This document shows positions 1 to 7,474 of a DNA stretch of 25,000 bases, piece by piece. The stretch lies in contig CAJNDS010000077.1 in NCBI GenBank assembly GCA_905221605.1, forward strand, positions 1-25,000. The letters are read 5' to 3'. Each line of letters begins with the position of its first letter. Within the stretch, counting starts at the first letter, position 1. The notes under the pieces were generated by a model. That model had not been told where the DNA came from, ran no database searches, and saw nothing but the letters and a program-made list of their open reading frames with translations. Made by a program: the position numbers and the translations under genes. The stretch comes from Symbiodinium natans (Eukaryota > Sar > Dinophyceae > Suessiales > Symbiodiniaceae).

Positions 1-324
1 GGGGGGGGGGGCATTTGTGGTTGAATCCCCACGAGAAGATTTGGGATTTAGGATTTGGTGTCGTTTGGCGTGATTTTCTAGATTCCTGCTGTGGACAACC
101 CAAACCCAAAACCCTTGCTCTTCGATTTGCAGCCCAAGGGGAGCAAAAAGACCAAATCACGAGGCTCAAGCCGAGGACGCAGAGTGGGCCCCTCGTACCA
201 TTGTCCCTGAAGCATAAACCTGAACCCTAATCCGCAAGAACAAAGGAGAAGAAGGTACCTCAAACCCGAAACCCGAAAGCCGAAAGCCGAAGCCCTAAAC
301 CCAGAAAACCTGAACCCTGGACTC

Positions 325-415
325 CAAACCCTAAACCCTAAACCCTAAACCCTAAACCCTAAACCCTAAACCCTACACCCTAAACCCTAAACCCTAACCC
401 CCCAACCCCCCAACC
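325..415 (-). repeat. Interstitial telomeric repeat block (CCCTAAA)
   Basis: About ten CCCTAAA units, one CCCTACA variant, ending in degenerate C-rich units. It is preceded by CCCGAAA/GCCGAAA-like degenerate units at about 262-300. The G-rich strand is the minus strand. Confidence 0.95.
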
Positions 416-490
416 CTAGCCTTGATAACTTGCTGGGCTTCCGAACCCCAGGCCCGTCACTTGCTGAAGGAAGACCTACAAACCCTATGC

Positions 491-555
491 GTAGGGTTTA
501 AGGTTTAGGGTTTAGGGTTTAGGGTTTAGGGTTTAGGGTTTAGGGTTTAGGGTTT
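491..555 (+). repeat. Interstitial telomeric repeat block (TTTAGGG)
   Basis: About nine TTTAGGG units in the opposite orientation to the block at 325-415, with roughly 75 bp of unrelated sequence between them. The two blocks together form a long potential inverted repeat. Confidence 0.95.
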
Positions 556-570
556 GGATCTTCTTATCTA

Positions 571-678
571 CATGTTGGTTAATGAACCCCCGATAAAAAG
601 GGAAAGCTAAAAATCCCTGTGTTACCCTCATCAGGAAGAATCTAATTATATTATTTGGCCGGGTTCTTCGGCAAATAG
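571..678 (+). mobile_element. TA-flanked MITE, family D (copy 1)
   Basis: A 108-bp element bounded by TA at 569-570 and 679-680. The right end reads GGGTTCTTCGGCAAATAG and the left end CATGTTGGTTAATGAACCCC, an imperfect inverted pair related to the TTGCTTAAGAACC ends of the copies at 859-1052 and 4466-4561. The interior shares a motif with them (CCCT, ATTACCCT, AGGAAGA in order, here around 617-645), in the same orientation as copy 2. It has no coding capacity. Assignment to a TA-targeting superfamily rests only on the TA flanks. Confidence 0.7.
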
Positions 679-858
679 TAGACTTGGGTGATTTTACATG
701 TATGTATGTTGTTTAGACCTCGCCGATTAACACTGTACAGTCTCTTCTTACACATGAGGCTGCCACACTATGCCCTCAAAATTCTAAGCTTCTAAACCCG
801 AAACCCGGGACTTGCAACCCCCTGAAACCCTTGGGCCTTGAAGACCTGCAATCGACTA

Positions 859-1052
859 AGTGCTTAAGAACTCAACAAAAAAAGAAATAGTAATCCCTTG
901 ATTACCCTGATAAGGAAGAATATTTGTTTCATTTTATGTAGGGTTCCAGCATGGGCTATTGGGCCTTATAATCCCCATAATCAACCCTATGAAGGGGCTT
1001 TTTAAGGGGTTATGGGGTATAATAGCCCCCGTCCTGGTTCTTAAGCAAATAG
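859..1052 (+). mobile_element. TA-flanked MITE, family D (copy 2, carrying a nested element)
   Basis: The ends are TGCTTAAGAACTC on the left and GGTTCTTAAGCAAATAG on the right. TA lies at 857-858 and 1053-1054. The left interior (about 892-928) matches the other two copies. At 194 bp it is about 80 bp longer than they are, and the excess corresponds to a second palindromic element at about 953-1029. Without that insert it would be about 115 bp, close to the 108 and 96 bp of its relatives. Confidence 0.75.
953..1029. mobile_element. Palindromic element nested in family D copy 2
   Basis: The left end (GGGCTATT, then TTATAATCCCCATAA) is the imperfect reverse complement of the right end (TTATGGGGTATAATAGCCCC). 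It interrupts a family D copy at a point where the other two copies are continuous, so it is the younger insertion. No target duplication could be fixed with confidence. Confidence 0.6.
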
Positions 1053-1151
1053 TAGCAATGGCCATGTGGCGGCACCGCCGGAAGCTCTGCTTGGCGATTG
1101 CGCTGGCGCCCTGGGTTCAGGTGCCTTCGCGTGCGCCGTTTAGTCCTTTTA

Positions 1152-1268
1152 CCTTGGGGGACCAAGTGAACCCTAAAAGGGCTTATGGTTCATACACCTT
1201 TATATAATTGGGTTCATATTAGCATAGGGTATGTGACCCCAATTTTTGGGTTCATTTGGTCTGCAAGG
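1152..1268 (+). mobile_element. TA-flanked MITE, family H (copy 1)
   Basis: A 117-bp element with TA at 1150-1151 and 1269-1270. The left end CCTTGGGGGACCAAGTGAAC pairs with the right end GTTCATTTGGTCTGCAAGG, an imperfect TIR of about 25 bp. The interior carries CATAGGGTATGTGACCCC (about 1223-1240), which recurs in the second copy at 3504-3617. It is non-coding. Confidence 0.78.
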
Positions 1269-1274
1269 TAGGGA

Positions 1275-1300
1275 GTTTAGGGTTTAGGGTGTTAGGGTGT
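1275..1300 (+). repeat. Short interstitial telomeric repeat (TTTAGGG)
   Basis: Three to four units directly downstream of the family H element. Confidence 0.85.
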
Positions 1301-1463
1301 CCGAGTTTTGGGGGCTTCGGGGAAGAAGCTGCCTCGCCGAAGGTAGATAGCACCTCCCATGCGCACCCCGCACCCCATGTGCGCGCTTTGATCCAGGACA
1401 TGGTCTGTTTGTGTTAGTATGGGAAGCGTGTTCGGTCGCTTTTGGCCGACAGCACCCTAGCCA

Positions 1464-1482
1464 CCCCCCCCCCCCCCCCCCC
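1464..1482 (+). repeat. Poly-C tract (19 C)
   Basis: An uninterrupted run of C. It may be a true mononucleotide repeat, but its exact length is the kind of thing sequencing gets wrong. Confidence 0.9.
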
Positions 1483-1600
1483 TGCTGAGCAAATCTGTTC
1501 GACCCTGCCCGAAGCCCTGAATTTTGAAGCCTCGCAAATGCCTGTTCGTTCAAAAAACCTACTTCCTATGGCCACTACTAGACAATTGGGTCCTTGTTAC

Positions 1601-1660
1601 AAGGCGGCCTCTCTTGTCTAGGGTACCCAAAAAGGGACCATAATTTAGAGAACTCACCAA
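1601..1660. mobile_element. Hairpin element, family B (copy 1, probably truncated)
   Basis: The segment around 1601-1654 matches 10503-10557 over almost its whole length (AAGGCGGCC, CTCTT, TAGGGT, CCCAAAAAGG, CATAAT, GAGAACT in the same order). The right end, read as reverse complement, is AGTTCTCTAAATTATGGTCCC, which is the family B TIR seen best at 11476-11576. The left end is shorter and diverged. Confidence 0.6.
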
Positions 1661-1686
1661 TGATGATAATGATGATGATGATGACG
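1660..1686 (+). repeat. GAT trinucleotide microsatellite
   Basis: A run of (GAT)n with one AAT interruption directly beyond the end of family B copy 1. Read in frame it gives a run of methionines, which explains one shadow reading frame here. Confidence 0.9.
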
Positions 1687-1712
1687 AGGACGATGAAGGT
1701 TTGTTTTCTCAG

Positions 1713-1971
1713 CCGCATTCCGGCTCGTGGTGTTGACAGTGGTGTTGTGTGTAGCAGAGCAGAGGAGCACCAAGCCATGGCCCAGGAGGGCTGCGATCAC
1801 CGCCTCATGGCACTCCTCGAACAGCTGCAGGAGACAGACCTGGAGTGTGAGAGTGCTGGTCGTCGTAGTGTTGTGGTGGCTGAGCTCCGAGGCTTCAAGG
1901 ACCACACGTTCAATACTGCGTGTCACAACACCTTTCACCAGGAGGCAAACACGGCGGGCAACCAAGCCGAG
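1713..1971 (+). CDS. Candidate internal exon, protein not recognised
   Basis: The segment begins after a good splice acceptor (pyrimidine-rich TTTGTTTTCTCAG, ending at 1712) and ends before a GT donor (GAG|GTACGA, junction 1971/1972). Between them one frame is open for 86 codons after a single leading base. The encoded peptide is mixed and polar, with a charged segment around EEHQAMAQEGCDHRLMALLE, unlike the low-complexity GLGFRV-type frames that telomeric repeats give. The open frame continues upstream into the family B element and the GAT repeat, which argues that it does not start there. I do not recognise the domain. It may be one exon of a spliced gene whose other exons I cannot identify, an old exon remnant, or chance. 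Confidence 0.35.
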
Positions 1972-1987
1972 GTACGAAGGTTGGGGT

Positions 1988-2061
1988 GGTTCCCTTGCTA
2001 CTAACAGTCCTTAATGGGGATTCAGTATAATCATCATCCATTTTAAGGGGAGGAGGGAACC
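1988..2061. mobile_element. Hairpin element, family A (copy 1)
   Basis: A 74-bp imperfect palindrome. The left arm (GGTTCCCTTGC, then CTAACAGTCCTTAATGGGGAT) pairs with the right arm (ATCCATTTTAAGGGG, then GGGAACC). The arm sequence TACTA-CAGTCCTTA-GGGATT is shared with elements at 13944-14038 and 21062-21173. It abuts the CCCTAAA block that follows. Confidence 0.65.
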
Positions 2062-2110
2062 CTGAACCCTGCACCCTAAACCCTAAACCCTAAACCCTAA
2101 ACCCTAAACC
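2061..2110 (-). repeat. Interstitial telomeric repeat block (CCCTAAA)
   Basis: About six units, the first two being variants (CCCTGAA, CCCTGCA). Confidence 0.93.
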
Positions 2111-2234
2111 TACTTCATAGAGGTTCCACTCTGCAGGGTTGGGTTCGTGTCCGCAGGTGTTTTGGCAGAGCGCCTTTGCCCTCAGCCCCCGAGAAGCTCC
2201 AGGCGCGGCGGGCTCGGAAGTCCTTTGAGATGAG

Positions 2235-2318
2235 GGGGTTTAGGGTTTAGGGTGTAGGGTTTAGGGGTTTCAGGGTTTCAGGGTTTCAGGGTTTCTGGGT
2301 TTCTGGGTTTAGGGTTTT
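2235..2318 (+). repeat. Telomeric repeat block with 8-bp variants
   Basis: It starts as TTTAGGG and then changes to three TTTCAGGG and two TTTCTGGG units before returning to TTTAGGG. Runs of identical variants suggest local duplication after the array formed. Confidence 0.9.
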
Positions 2319-2552
2319 TGTCGGGTTTAATCATGTAAGCCTTTGGATTCAAGTCTAGGGTTCAGGGCTTAGGGCTTAGGAAGAAGTCAGGGGCATTTTT
2401 GCCACCCAACCCTTTCTCGATCCCTACTTTTCGAACCCATCCTTAGCCCCCGGAAGGTCCTCCTAGCCGCGAGACTTCCATGGTCTCTTTGGTAGCCGCT
2501 TATTCAAAACCTCAGGGAACACACTAAACATTGGCAGCTGTTGGGTGCACTA

Positions 2553-2630
2553 ACGCCGACGGAACATTCAATGCAAAACATGTATAAACACAAACGAACA
2601 GATACAACATAGTGTGTTTCGTCATGGCGT
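2553..2630. mobile_element. Possible 78-bp TA-flanked element
   Basis: TA at 2551-2552 and 2631-2632 brackets ends ACGCC-GACGGAACA and (reverse complement) ACGCCATGACGAAACA, an imperfect TIR with one small indel. A single copy was seen, so the call rests on end symmetry alone. Confidence 0.45.
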
Positions 2631-2746
2631 TAACGGGAGTGTAGTGCCCTAAGCATGTGTTCAATCATGCTTCGAAGGGGTGCAGAGGGTGTAGGATCGA
2701 GAGTAGAACCTACACCTTATGCCACGTTGCGGCTTTGGCTCGAACT

Positions 2747-2781
2747 TAAACCCTAAACCCTAACCCTAAACCCTAAACCCT
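2747..2781 (-). repeat. Interstitial telomeric repeat block (CCCTAAA)
   Basis: Five units, one of them the hexamer CCCTAA. Confidence 0.92.
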
Positions 2782-3172
2782 TTGGGACGGGGCTTCAGAA
2801 ACACTGTGTGCTCAAAGGTTTCATGCAGGGCCTGGTTAATCAGAATGCGTATTTGAAATCATTCAAGTGATGTTGTTAAGAAGCCGCGACCCGTCCTTTG
2901 AAATACTTGGAGTTCAGGGTTGAGGGTTTTGAGGGTCTGCTTGGATCTGCGCAACTCTGCTGTGGCTTCAAAGGAGCAGACTGCCTGCCAGTGCAAGGCT
3001 TCCCCTGTTCCTACTTGGACATATGACTGTCACATGCCAAGCCCCAAGCCCTAAACTAGACCCTAAAGCCCTCAAACCTGAATCTCAAAGCAAAACAACC
3101 TGAAGCGAGAACCACCCTGGCAACGAAAACCGCAAGCCCCGAACCACTCCGGCGACGAAGCTTTGAGAAGCC

Positions 3173-3286
3173 CTGAACCCTAAACCACTAGAACCCTAAA
3201 CCCTGAAACCCTAACCCCTAAACCCTAACACCTTAATCCCTTAAACCCCTAAACCCCTCAACCCTTGAACCCTTAAACCCTAAACG
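3173..3286 (-). repeat. Degenerate CCCTAAA-like array
   Basis: Units vary in length (CCCTAAA, CCCCTAA, CCCTTAA, CCCTTGAA, CCCCTCAA). It reads as an old, diverged array. Confidence 0.85.
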
Positions 3287-3350
3287 AGGTAGCCGGGCAT
3301 GTGCCGACCAAAGCATCAAAGTCGGCGATGCCGCTTGGAAGGCTGTCGAA

Positions 3351-3382
3351 GGTTTAGGGTTTAGGGTTTAGGGTTTAGGGTG
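3351..3382 (+). repeat. Interstitial telomeric repeat block (TTTAGGG)
   Basis: Four and a half units, ending exactly where the inverted-repeat element at 3383 begins. Confidence 0.93.
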
Positions 3383-3479
3383 CTTGGAGGTTCATGGGTA
3401 ACTATAAGTAGGACGTGTGGTAACTGTATTGAGAACAGTAGGGTACTTCTAACCCTATTGTTAGCCATGAGCCCCCAAG
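3383..3479. mobile_element. 97-bp inverted-repeat element at the edge of a TTTAGGG block
   Basis: The left end CTTGGAGGTTCATGGGTAAC pairs with the right end GTTAGCCATGAGCCCCCAAG, matching at most of 20 positions. The right side is followed by TA. The left side has TG, which could be a decayed TA. Only one copy was seen. Confidence 0.6.
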
Positions 3480-3503
3480 TAACTGGTATACTTCCGATCC
3501 TAT

Positions 3504-3617
3504 CCGTTGGGGCCAAATGAATGCCAGAATATTCTACGGTCCGCATACCTTGATAGGGACCATAGTAGTACATAGGGTATGTGATCCCCATGATAGGCTT
3601 CCTTTCGTCCCCCCAGG
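3504..3617 (+). mobile_element. MITE family H (copy 2, diverged)
   Basis: It matches the element at 1152-1268 along its length: left end CCGTTGGGGCCAAATGAA, interior CATAGGGTATGTGATCCCC, right end TTCCTTTCGTCCCCCCAGG. Lengths are 114 and 117 bp. TA flanks are not intact, as expected of an older copy. Confidence 0.6.
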
Positions 3618-4067
3618 ATTTCACAATTCTCCGTAAGCGCTAGACTCTAGCCCCGCCTCCTCCCCCGCCGCCCCCTTCCCGAGACCGTAACCCCAACGCA
3701 ACCCGTTGGGCCAGCTTGGGCTTCGGAAAGATCCCTCATAAAGCAGACTTCGGCCCCAAAACACAGAGGCATCCAGGTTCCCCATCATTGCGCTAAAAGT
3801 GCGAGCATTGCGGAAGAAGTCTGGAGAAACACAGTTTCGGCTTCTCTGCCGTGTTTTGCGAGCCTGGTCCTTTCAGAAAACCGTAAGCCCTAAACCCTAA
3901 ACCCAGAACCCTAGTGGTTTGAAGGCAAGGAGTTCATGGTTAAAGGCAAGGAGGCAAAGGCTGAAGGCTTGGAGTCTCTAGGAGTTTGGGGACCAGGTTG
4001 GGTTTCGATAAGTTTTCGGCTGGTCCGTTTTTTCATGTCTCGGATTTAGGGCCGCATGGTTGTGTTA

Positions 4068-4216
4068 GTAGCTGAATGTGTACACTTTACAATTTCCGGG
4101 ATACTACAACCAACCCCCCCCCCCCCCAAAAAAAAAAAAAAAAAAAAACACGGAAAGTGTACACTTTCTTTTTTTTTTTTTTTTTGGGGGGGGGGGGGGC
4201 TTATGAACTCAGCAAT
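4068..4216 (+). mobile_element. TA-flanked MITE, family C (copy 1) with a homopolymer hairpin
   Basis: TA flanks lie at 4066-4067 and 4217-4218. The ends are GTAGCTGAATGTGTACACTT and CTCAGCAAT. The centre is C14 (4114-4127), A21 (4128-4148), a short spacer, the perfect palindrome GAAAGTGTACACTTTC (4153-4168), T17 (4169-4185) and G14 (4186-4199). The whole middle can therefore fold on itself. The second copy at 22884-22979 keeps the ends and the central palindrome but lacks the homopolymers. Confidence 0.78.
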
Positions 4217-4230
4217 TAAGGCGTTTGCTA

Positions 4231-4340
4231 GGACCGGGAGTATGTCCTTTCTTCCTTTTTGTTGGGTTTGGGGTTCCCTTAGAATCCCCTTTAAACCCAG
4301 AAGAGTACCCCCGTTTTTGTTCCTAGGTTACTCCCGGGTC
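4231..4340. mobile_element. 110-bp TA-flanked element
   Basis: TA at 4229-4230 and 4341-4342 encloses ends GGACCGGGAGTATG and (reverse complement) GACCCGGGAGTAAC. It lies only about 11 bp after the family C element. A single copy was seen. Confidence 0.65.
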
Positions 4341-4465
4341 TAGTTTGGGGATGGAAGATGGGGTGGGGTCACCTCCGAAAGTGATCCTCGGAGAGTTGTG
4401 GCTGGGAGAAGTGAACCCCTTGAAGCTACAACCTCACGAGACTCAGCTGGCCCCCCTTCAGACTA

Positions 4466-4561
4466 CCAATTGCTTAAGAACCCCCCTCCAAAAAAAGTCT
4501 TCCTCATAAGGGTAATATAGGGACCATTGTTGTTCATGTTTTGCGGTTCTTAAGCAAACAG
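4466..4561 (-). mobile_element. TA-flanked MITE, family D (copy 3, inverted)
   Basis: TA at 4464-4465 and 4562-4563 bounds ends CCAATTGCTTAAGAACCCC and GGTTCTTAAGCAAACAG. Read as reverse complement, the interior (4497-4525) carries the same CCCT-ATTACCCT-AGGAAGA order as the copies at 571 and 859, so this copy is inverted relative to them. Length is 96 bp. Confidence 0.78.
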
Positions 4562-4717
4562 TAGCAGAGCGTTCACACGCAGTGTGATGTCAGGGCTTGC
4601 AGCTCAACCTCACCACCGATGAGGTTTTCCGAAAGCCACTCGCCCCCAACAAAAGGGCAGAGGCAGGAAGCCGTTCAGGACGGTTTAGGGCGTTTAGGGG
4701 AGGGTTTGGACTCAAAT

Positions 4718-4819
4718 GGGTACTTCCCAAAATAGGGGTACCCCTAATATACCCCCCAAAGTACTATAATCCTTATTCTAGGAACCCTTCAAAGAGGGTC
4801 CCCTATTTTCGGAACCCCC
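4718..4819. mobile_element. About 100-bp inverted-repeat element
   Basis: The left arm GGGTACTTCCCAAAATAGGG pairs with the right arm CCCTATTTTCGGAACCCCC. The exact boundaries are uncertain because CAAATGGG occurs at both edges (about 4713 and 4819) and could be a target duplication or part of the element. Confidence 0.55.
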
Positions 4820-4918
4820 AAATGGGTTTCGGAACCTGCCCTACATAGTTCCCTAAACCCGAGGCTGGGCTGCGAGCGCAGTCACCAAGCACCTCCCGAT
4901 CAACATGTAAGGTTAAGT

Positions 4919-5012
4919 GTTAGGGTTTAGGGTTTAGGGTTTACGGTTTAGGGTTTAGGGTTTAGGGTGTAGGGTTTAGGGTTTAGGGTTTAGGGTTTAG
5001 GGTTTAGGGTTA
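4919..5012 (+). repeat. Interstitial telomeric repeat block (TTTAGGG)
   Basis: About 13 units with single variants TTTACGG and TGTAGGG. Confidence 0.95.
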
Positions 5013-5118
5013 AGATTGCGTTCGTTGCCTTGCAACGCGTCAGCCCTGGCAGAGCCTAAGCCCTTCGCTCCCTGGCACCTCAGCCCCCAGAGCGTCTCGG
5101 GTTCTGAAGCTTCCTTAA

Positions 5119-5264
5119 GTTTAGGGTTTGGGGTTTGGGGTTTGGGGTTTAGGGTTTAGGGTTTAGGGTTTAGGGTGTAGGGTGTAGGGTTTAGGATTAG
5201 GGTTTAGGGTTTAGGGTTTAGGGTTTAGGGTTTAGGGTTTAGGGTTTAGGGTTTAGGGTTTAGG
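5119..5264 (+). repeat. Long telomeric repeat block with TTTGGGG start
   Basis: Roughly 20 units. Three consecutive TTTGGGG units lie at the left, two TGTAGGG in the middle, then nearly pure TTTAGGG. Confidence 0.95.
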
Positions 5265-5357
5265 AATCCTGCACCCCAACTTCCCCAAGAGTCAGCTCTG
5301 AGAGCCTCAGAAGCTCGAGAACCCGACACTGCAGATTGCTTGGGTGGTTTCAGAAGT

Positions 5358-5425
5358 ACCCTAAACCCTAAACCCTAAACCCTAAACCCTAAACCCTAAA
5401 CCTAAAGCCTAAACCCTAAACCCTT
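5358..5425 (-). repeat. Interstitial telomeric repeat block (CCCTAAA)
   Basis: About nine units, opposite in orientation to the array ending at 5264, with a spacer of about 90 bp. Confidence 0.95.
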
Positions 5426-5561
5426 AGTTGTGGTCGTAATCAAAAGACCGACATCGCGCTAGCCCGGATGCTGCCCAAGGCGCGACTTGCAGAATGAAGT
5501 CGCAGGGTCCATGATAACAAGGTGCGCTGGGCCTCATCTTATGTGAAAGTTATGTATAGCT

Positions 5562-5626
5562 GTTTAGGGTTTAGGGTTTAGGGTTTAGGGTTTAGGGTTT
5601 AGGGTTTAGGGTTTAGGGTTTAGGGC
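5562..5626 (+). repeat. Interstitial telomeric repeat block (TTTAGGG)
   Basis: Nine near-perfect units. The following 460 bp (5627-6090) has no array and no gene I can support. It holds a short CG/TG-alternating stretch near 5695-5722. Confidence 0.95.
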
Positions 5627-6090
5627 TTCATATGCTCTCTTGCTAGTTTGTCTATGCAGGCATTCTGCTCTACTTGCTTTGATGCTTATATGCTCGTGCG
5701 TACACGCGCGCGCTCGCACGTGCGGTGGGCTTTGCGCCGGCTCGGATGTCGAGACTCTCGACGGGTGTACAATCAAAGCATACCCTTCAAGACACTAGGA
5801 TGTTGTTAAGGAACTTAAATACAGCTCCTGCGACAGGGAAACCCGATGGTCTACTTAACAAATTCTAATTGCCATGGTAACTTTGCTTAAGAACCCAGAA
5901 AACTCGGTTTGTTTTTGGGACATTTTATGTTCTCCTTATTTGGGTTTATTAAGGGGCCCAGAATACAAATATTTATCTTAGGGTTTAAAGGCCAACCCAG
6001 AAAAGTACAGCGTTCCCACATCACGGCCGTTGGAATCGTTGGTTCGATGAGCACCATACCTCAACATTGGAAAGTCGTGTTTAGGATGTC

Positions 6091-6175
6091 GGGTTTAGGG
6101 TTCAACCCTAAACCCTAAACCCTACACCCTGCACCCTAAACCCTAAACATCCATAAACCCTAAACCCTAAACCCT
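6091..6175. repeat. Head-to-head telomeric repeat junction
   Basis: GGGTTTAGGG on the plus strand meets CCCTAAA units after only two to four intervening bases (6101-6105), then CCCTAAA-type units continue to 6175. The polarity switch is nearly spacer-free. Confidence 0.88.
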
Positions 6176-6577
6176 GGAAGGCAACTTCCTTAGCTCGAAA
6201 ACCCCAACAAAGCACCTGTGACCCTGTGGATTCGGCGCATAGATGGAGCAGTTCGAGGGCTCGGGCATCAGGCTTTAGGGTTTAGGGATTAGGGTCATTT
6301 GCGGGAGCTGGGTGGGTGTACGAGTTAGGGTTTATAGGGTTCAGGGTGTGTGCATTCTTTGATGCCAAGGTGTTGCAGGGTTCAGGGTCTGGGTGTTGAA
6401 CGGTTCTGGCGTTTAGGGAGCTAAACCCTATCTCTAAACCGTAAACCCTAAACTGACCCCAAGCCCTGATCCTAAACCCTAATTCCCACGCTTGGGTTGT
6501 GAGCAGTTTTTTCGGGGCTTGAGGGCCTTAATACTTTTGGAAGTCGAGGGCTAGAATGTTATTTCGGCATCCCTGAA

Positions 6578-6629
6578 GCCTAAACCCTAAACCCTAAACC
6601 CTAAACCCTAAACCCTAAACCCTAAACCC
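6578..6629 (-). repeat. Interstitial telomeric repeat block (CCCTAAA)
   Basis: Seven units. 6630-6775 is otherwise unremarkable. Confidence 0.95.
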
Positions 6630-6775
6630 CCATGAGCAGTCATGTGGCAGGCTCCGGGCGCGCGACACGTTTGATCGCGTCATGGTGGCCGTGCATGGAC
6701 TCCCTGTGATTTCTTCAGCCCTCGTCTACAGCGGTTTTTTTTCGAAATTAGGGTTACCTTATCGGGGTCCTTATT

Positions 6776-6829
6776 ATAAGGGAATTCCATTATTTTGGGG
6801 ACATAAGGGAATCCCATTATTTTGGGGAC
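6776..6829 (+). repeat. 27-bp tandem duplication
   Basis: Two adjacent 27-bp copies (6776-6802 and 6803-6829) differ at one base. Each begins ATAAGGGAAT and ends ATTATTTTGGGGAC. They lie in an AT-richer patch that also contains CCTTATCGGGGTCC upstream, so this may be part of an inverted-repeat element with internal duplication. Confidence 0.85.
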
Positions 6830-7052
6830 GATAGTAGGGGTCCCTTCTGTTTCCTCGTCCCGTCCTTTCGAACCTGTAGTACGCTTACCCCTTGTAAAAG
6901 CCTCAAGACAGTTTGTACAACGGCCAGCAGCAAAAACCAGATGCTGCAGCCATATCCAGCGGCACCCACAACAGCGCAAGAACACCAAGAACACCGGACG
7001 GCGAACCATGAACAATATCAGATTCTCAAGCCCAGACCCCAAACCCTAGGCT

Positions 7053-7185
7053 ATCTACCGTAAACTGGGTTTTGGAGTACTATACCTGAATACCTTTTTT
7101 GGGGTTCTGGGTTCCGATGATAGCTACTTATACCCAAAAAGCATATACTTGTTTTCCAAGGTCTTCTCCAAAGTAGGGTAGACCA
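7053..7185. mobile_element. Possible diverged inverted-repeat element
   Basis: Weak end symmetry: TCTACCGTAAACT and TTTTGGAG on the left against CTCCAAAGTAGGGTAGA on the right. One copy, imperfect. Confidence 0.25.
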
Positions 7186-7222
7186 CAACCCCCCAAACCC
7201 TAGAGCCCGACCTACCCGAGCC

Positions 7223-7251
7223 TCCAAACCCTAAACCCTAAACCCTAAACC

Positions 7252-7311
<60 letters not shown>

Positions 7312-7368
7312 ACCCTAAACCCTAAACCCTAAACCCTAAACCCTAAACCCTAACCCTAACCCTAAACA
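7223..7368 (-). repeat. Telomeric repeat block with an internal CCCTCAA expansion
   Basis: CCCTAAA units flank about nine consecutive CCCTCAA units (about 7251-7315). The variant is identical in every unit and does not mix with the canonical unit. Confidence 0.95.
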
Positions 7369-7474
7369 TCCAGACCCCAGGACTGGAGACCTACCAGAGC
7401 ATCCTGGATGGGGTCGATCCCCCGCGGCTTCTGGCCGATCCTAGGCTGCAGCTTCTCAACACTTTGTCACAGTG

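Noticed and set aside
1594-1712. 5' part of the forward frame that continues into 1713-1971
   Set aside because: It covers a family B element and a GAT microsatellite that encodes a methionine run, so it is unlikely to be coding.
5880-5900. TTTGCTTAAGAACCC, a further family D end
   Set aside because: No partner end within 300 bp on either side, so at most a solo fragment.
6680-7042. 120-codon minus-strand frame
   Set aside because: It reads through the 27-bp tandem duplication (giving a repeated PKIM-FPY motif) and has no identifiable family. A forward frame overlaps it.
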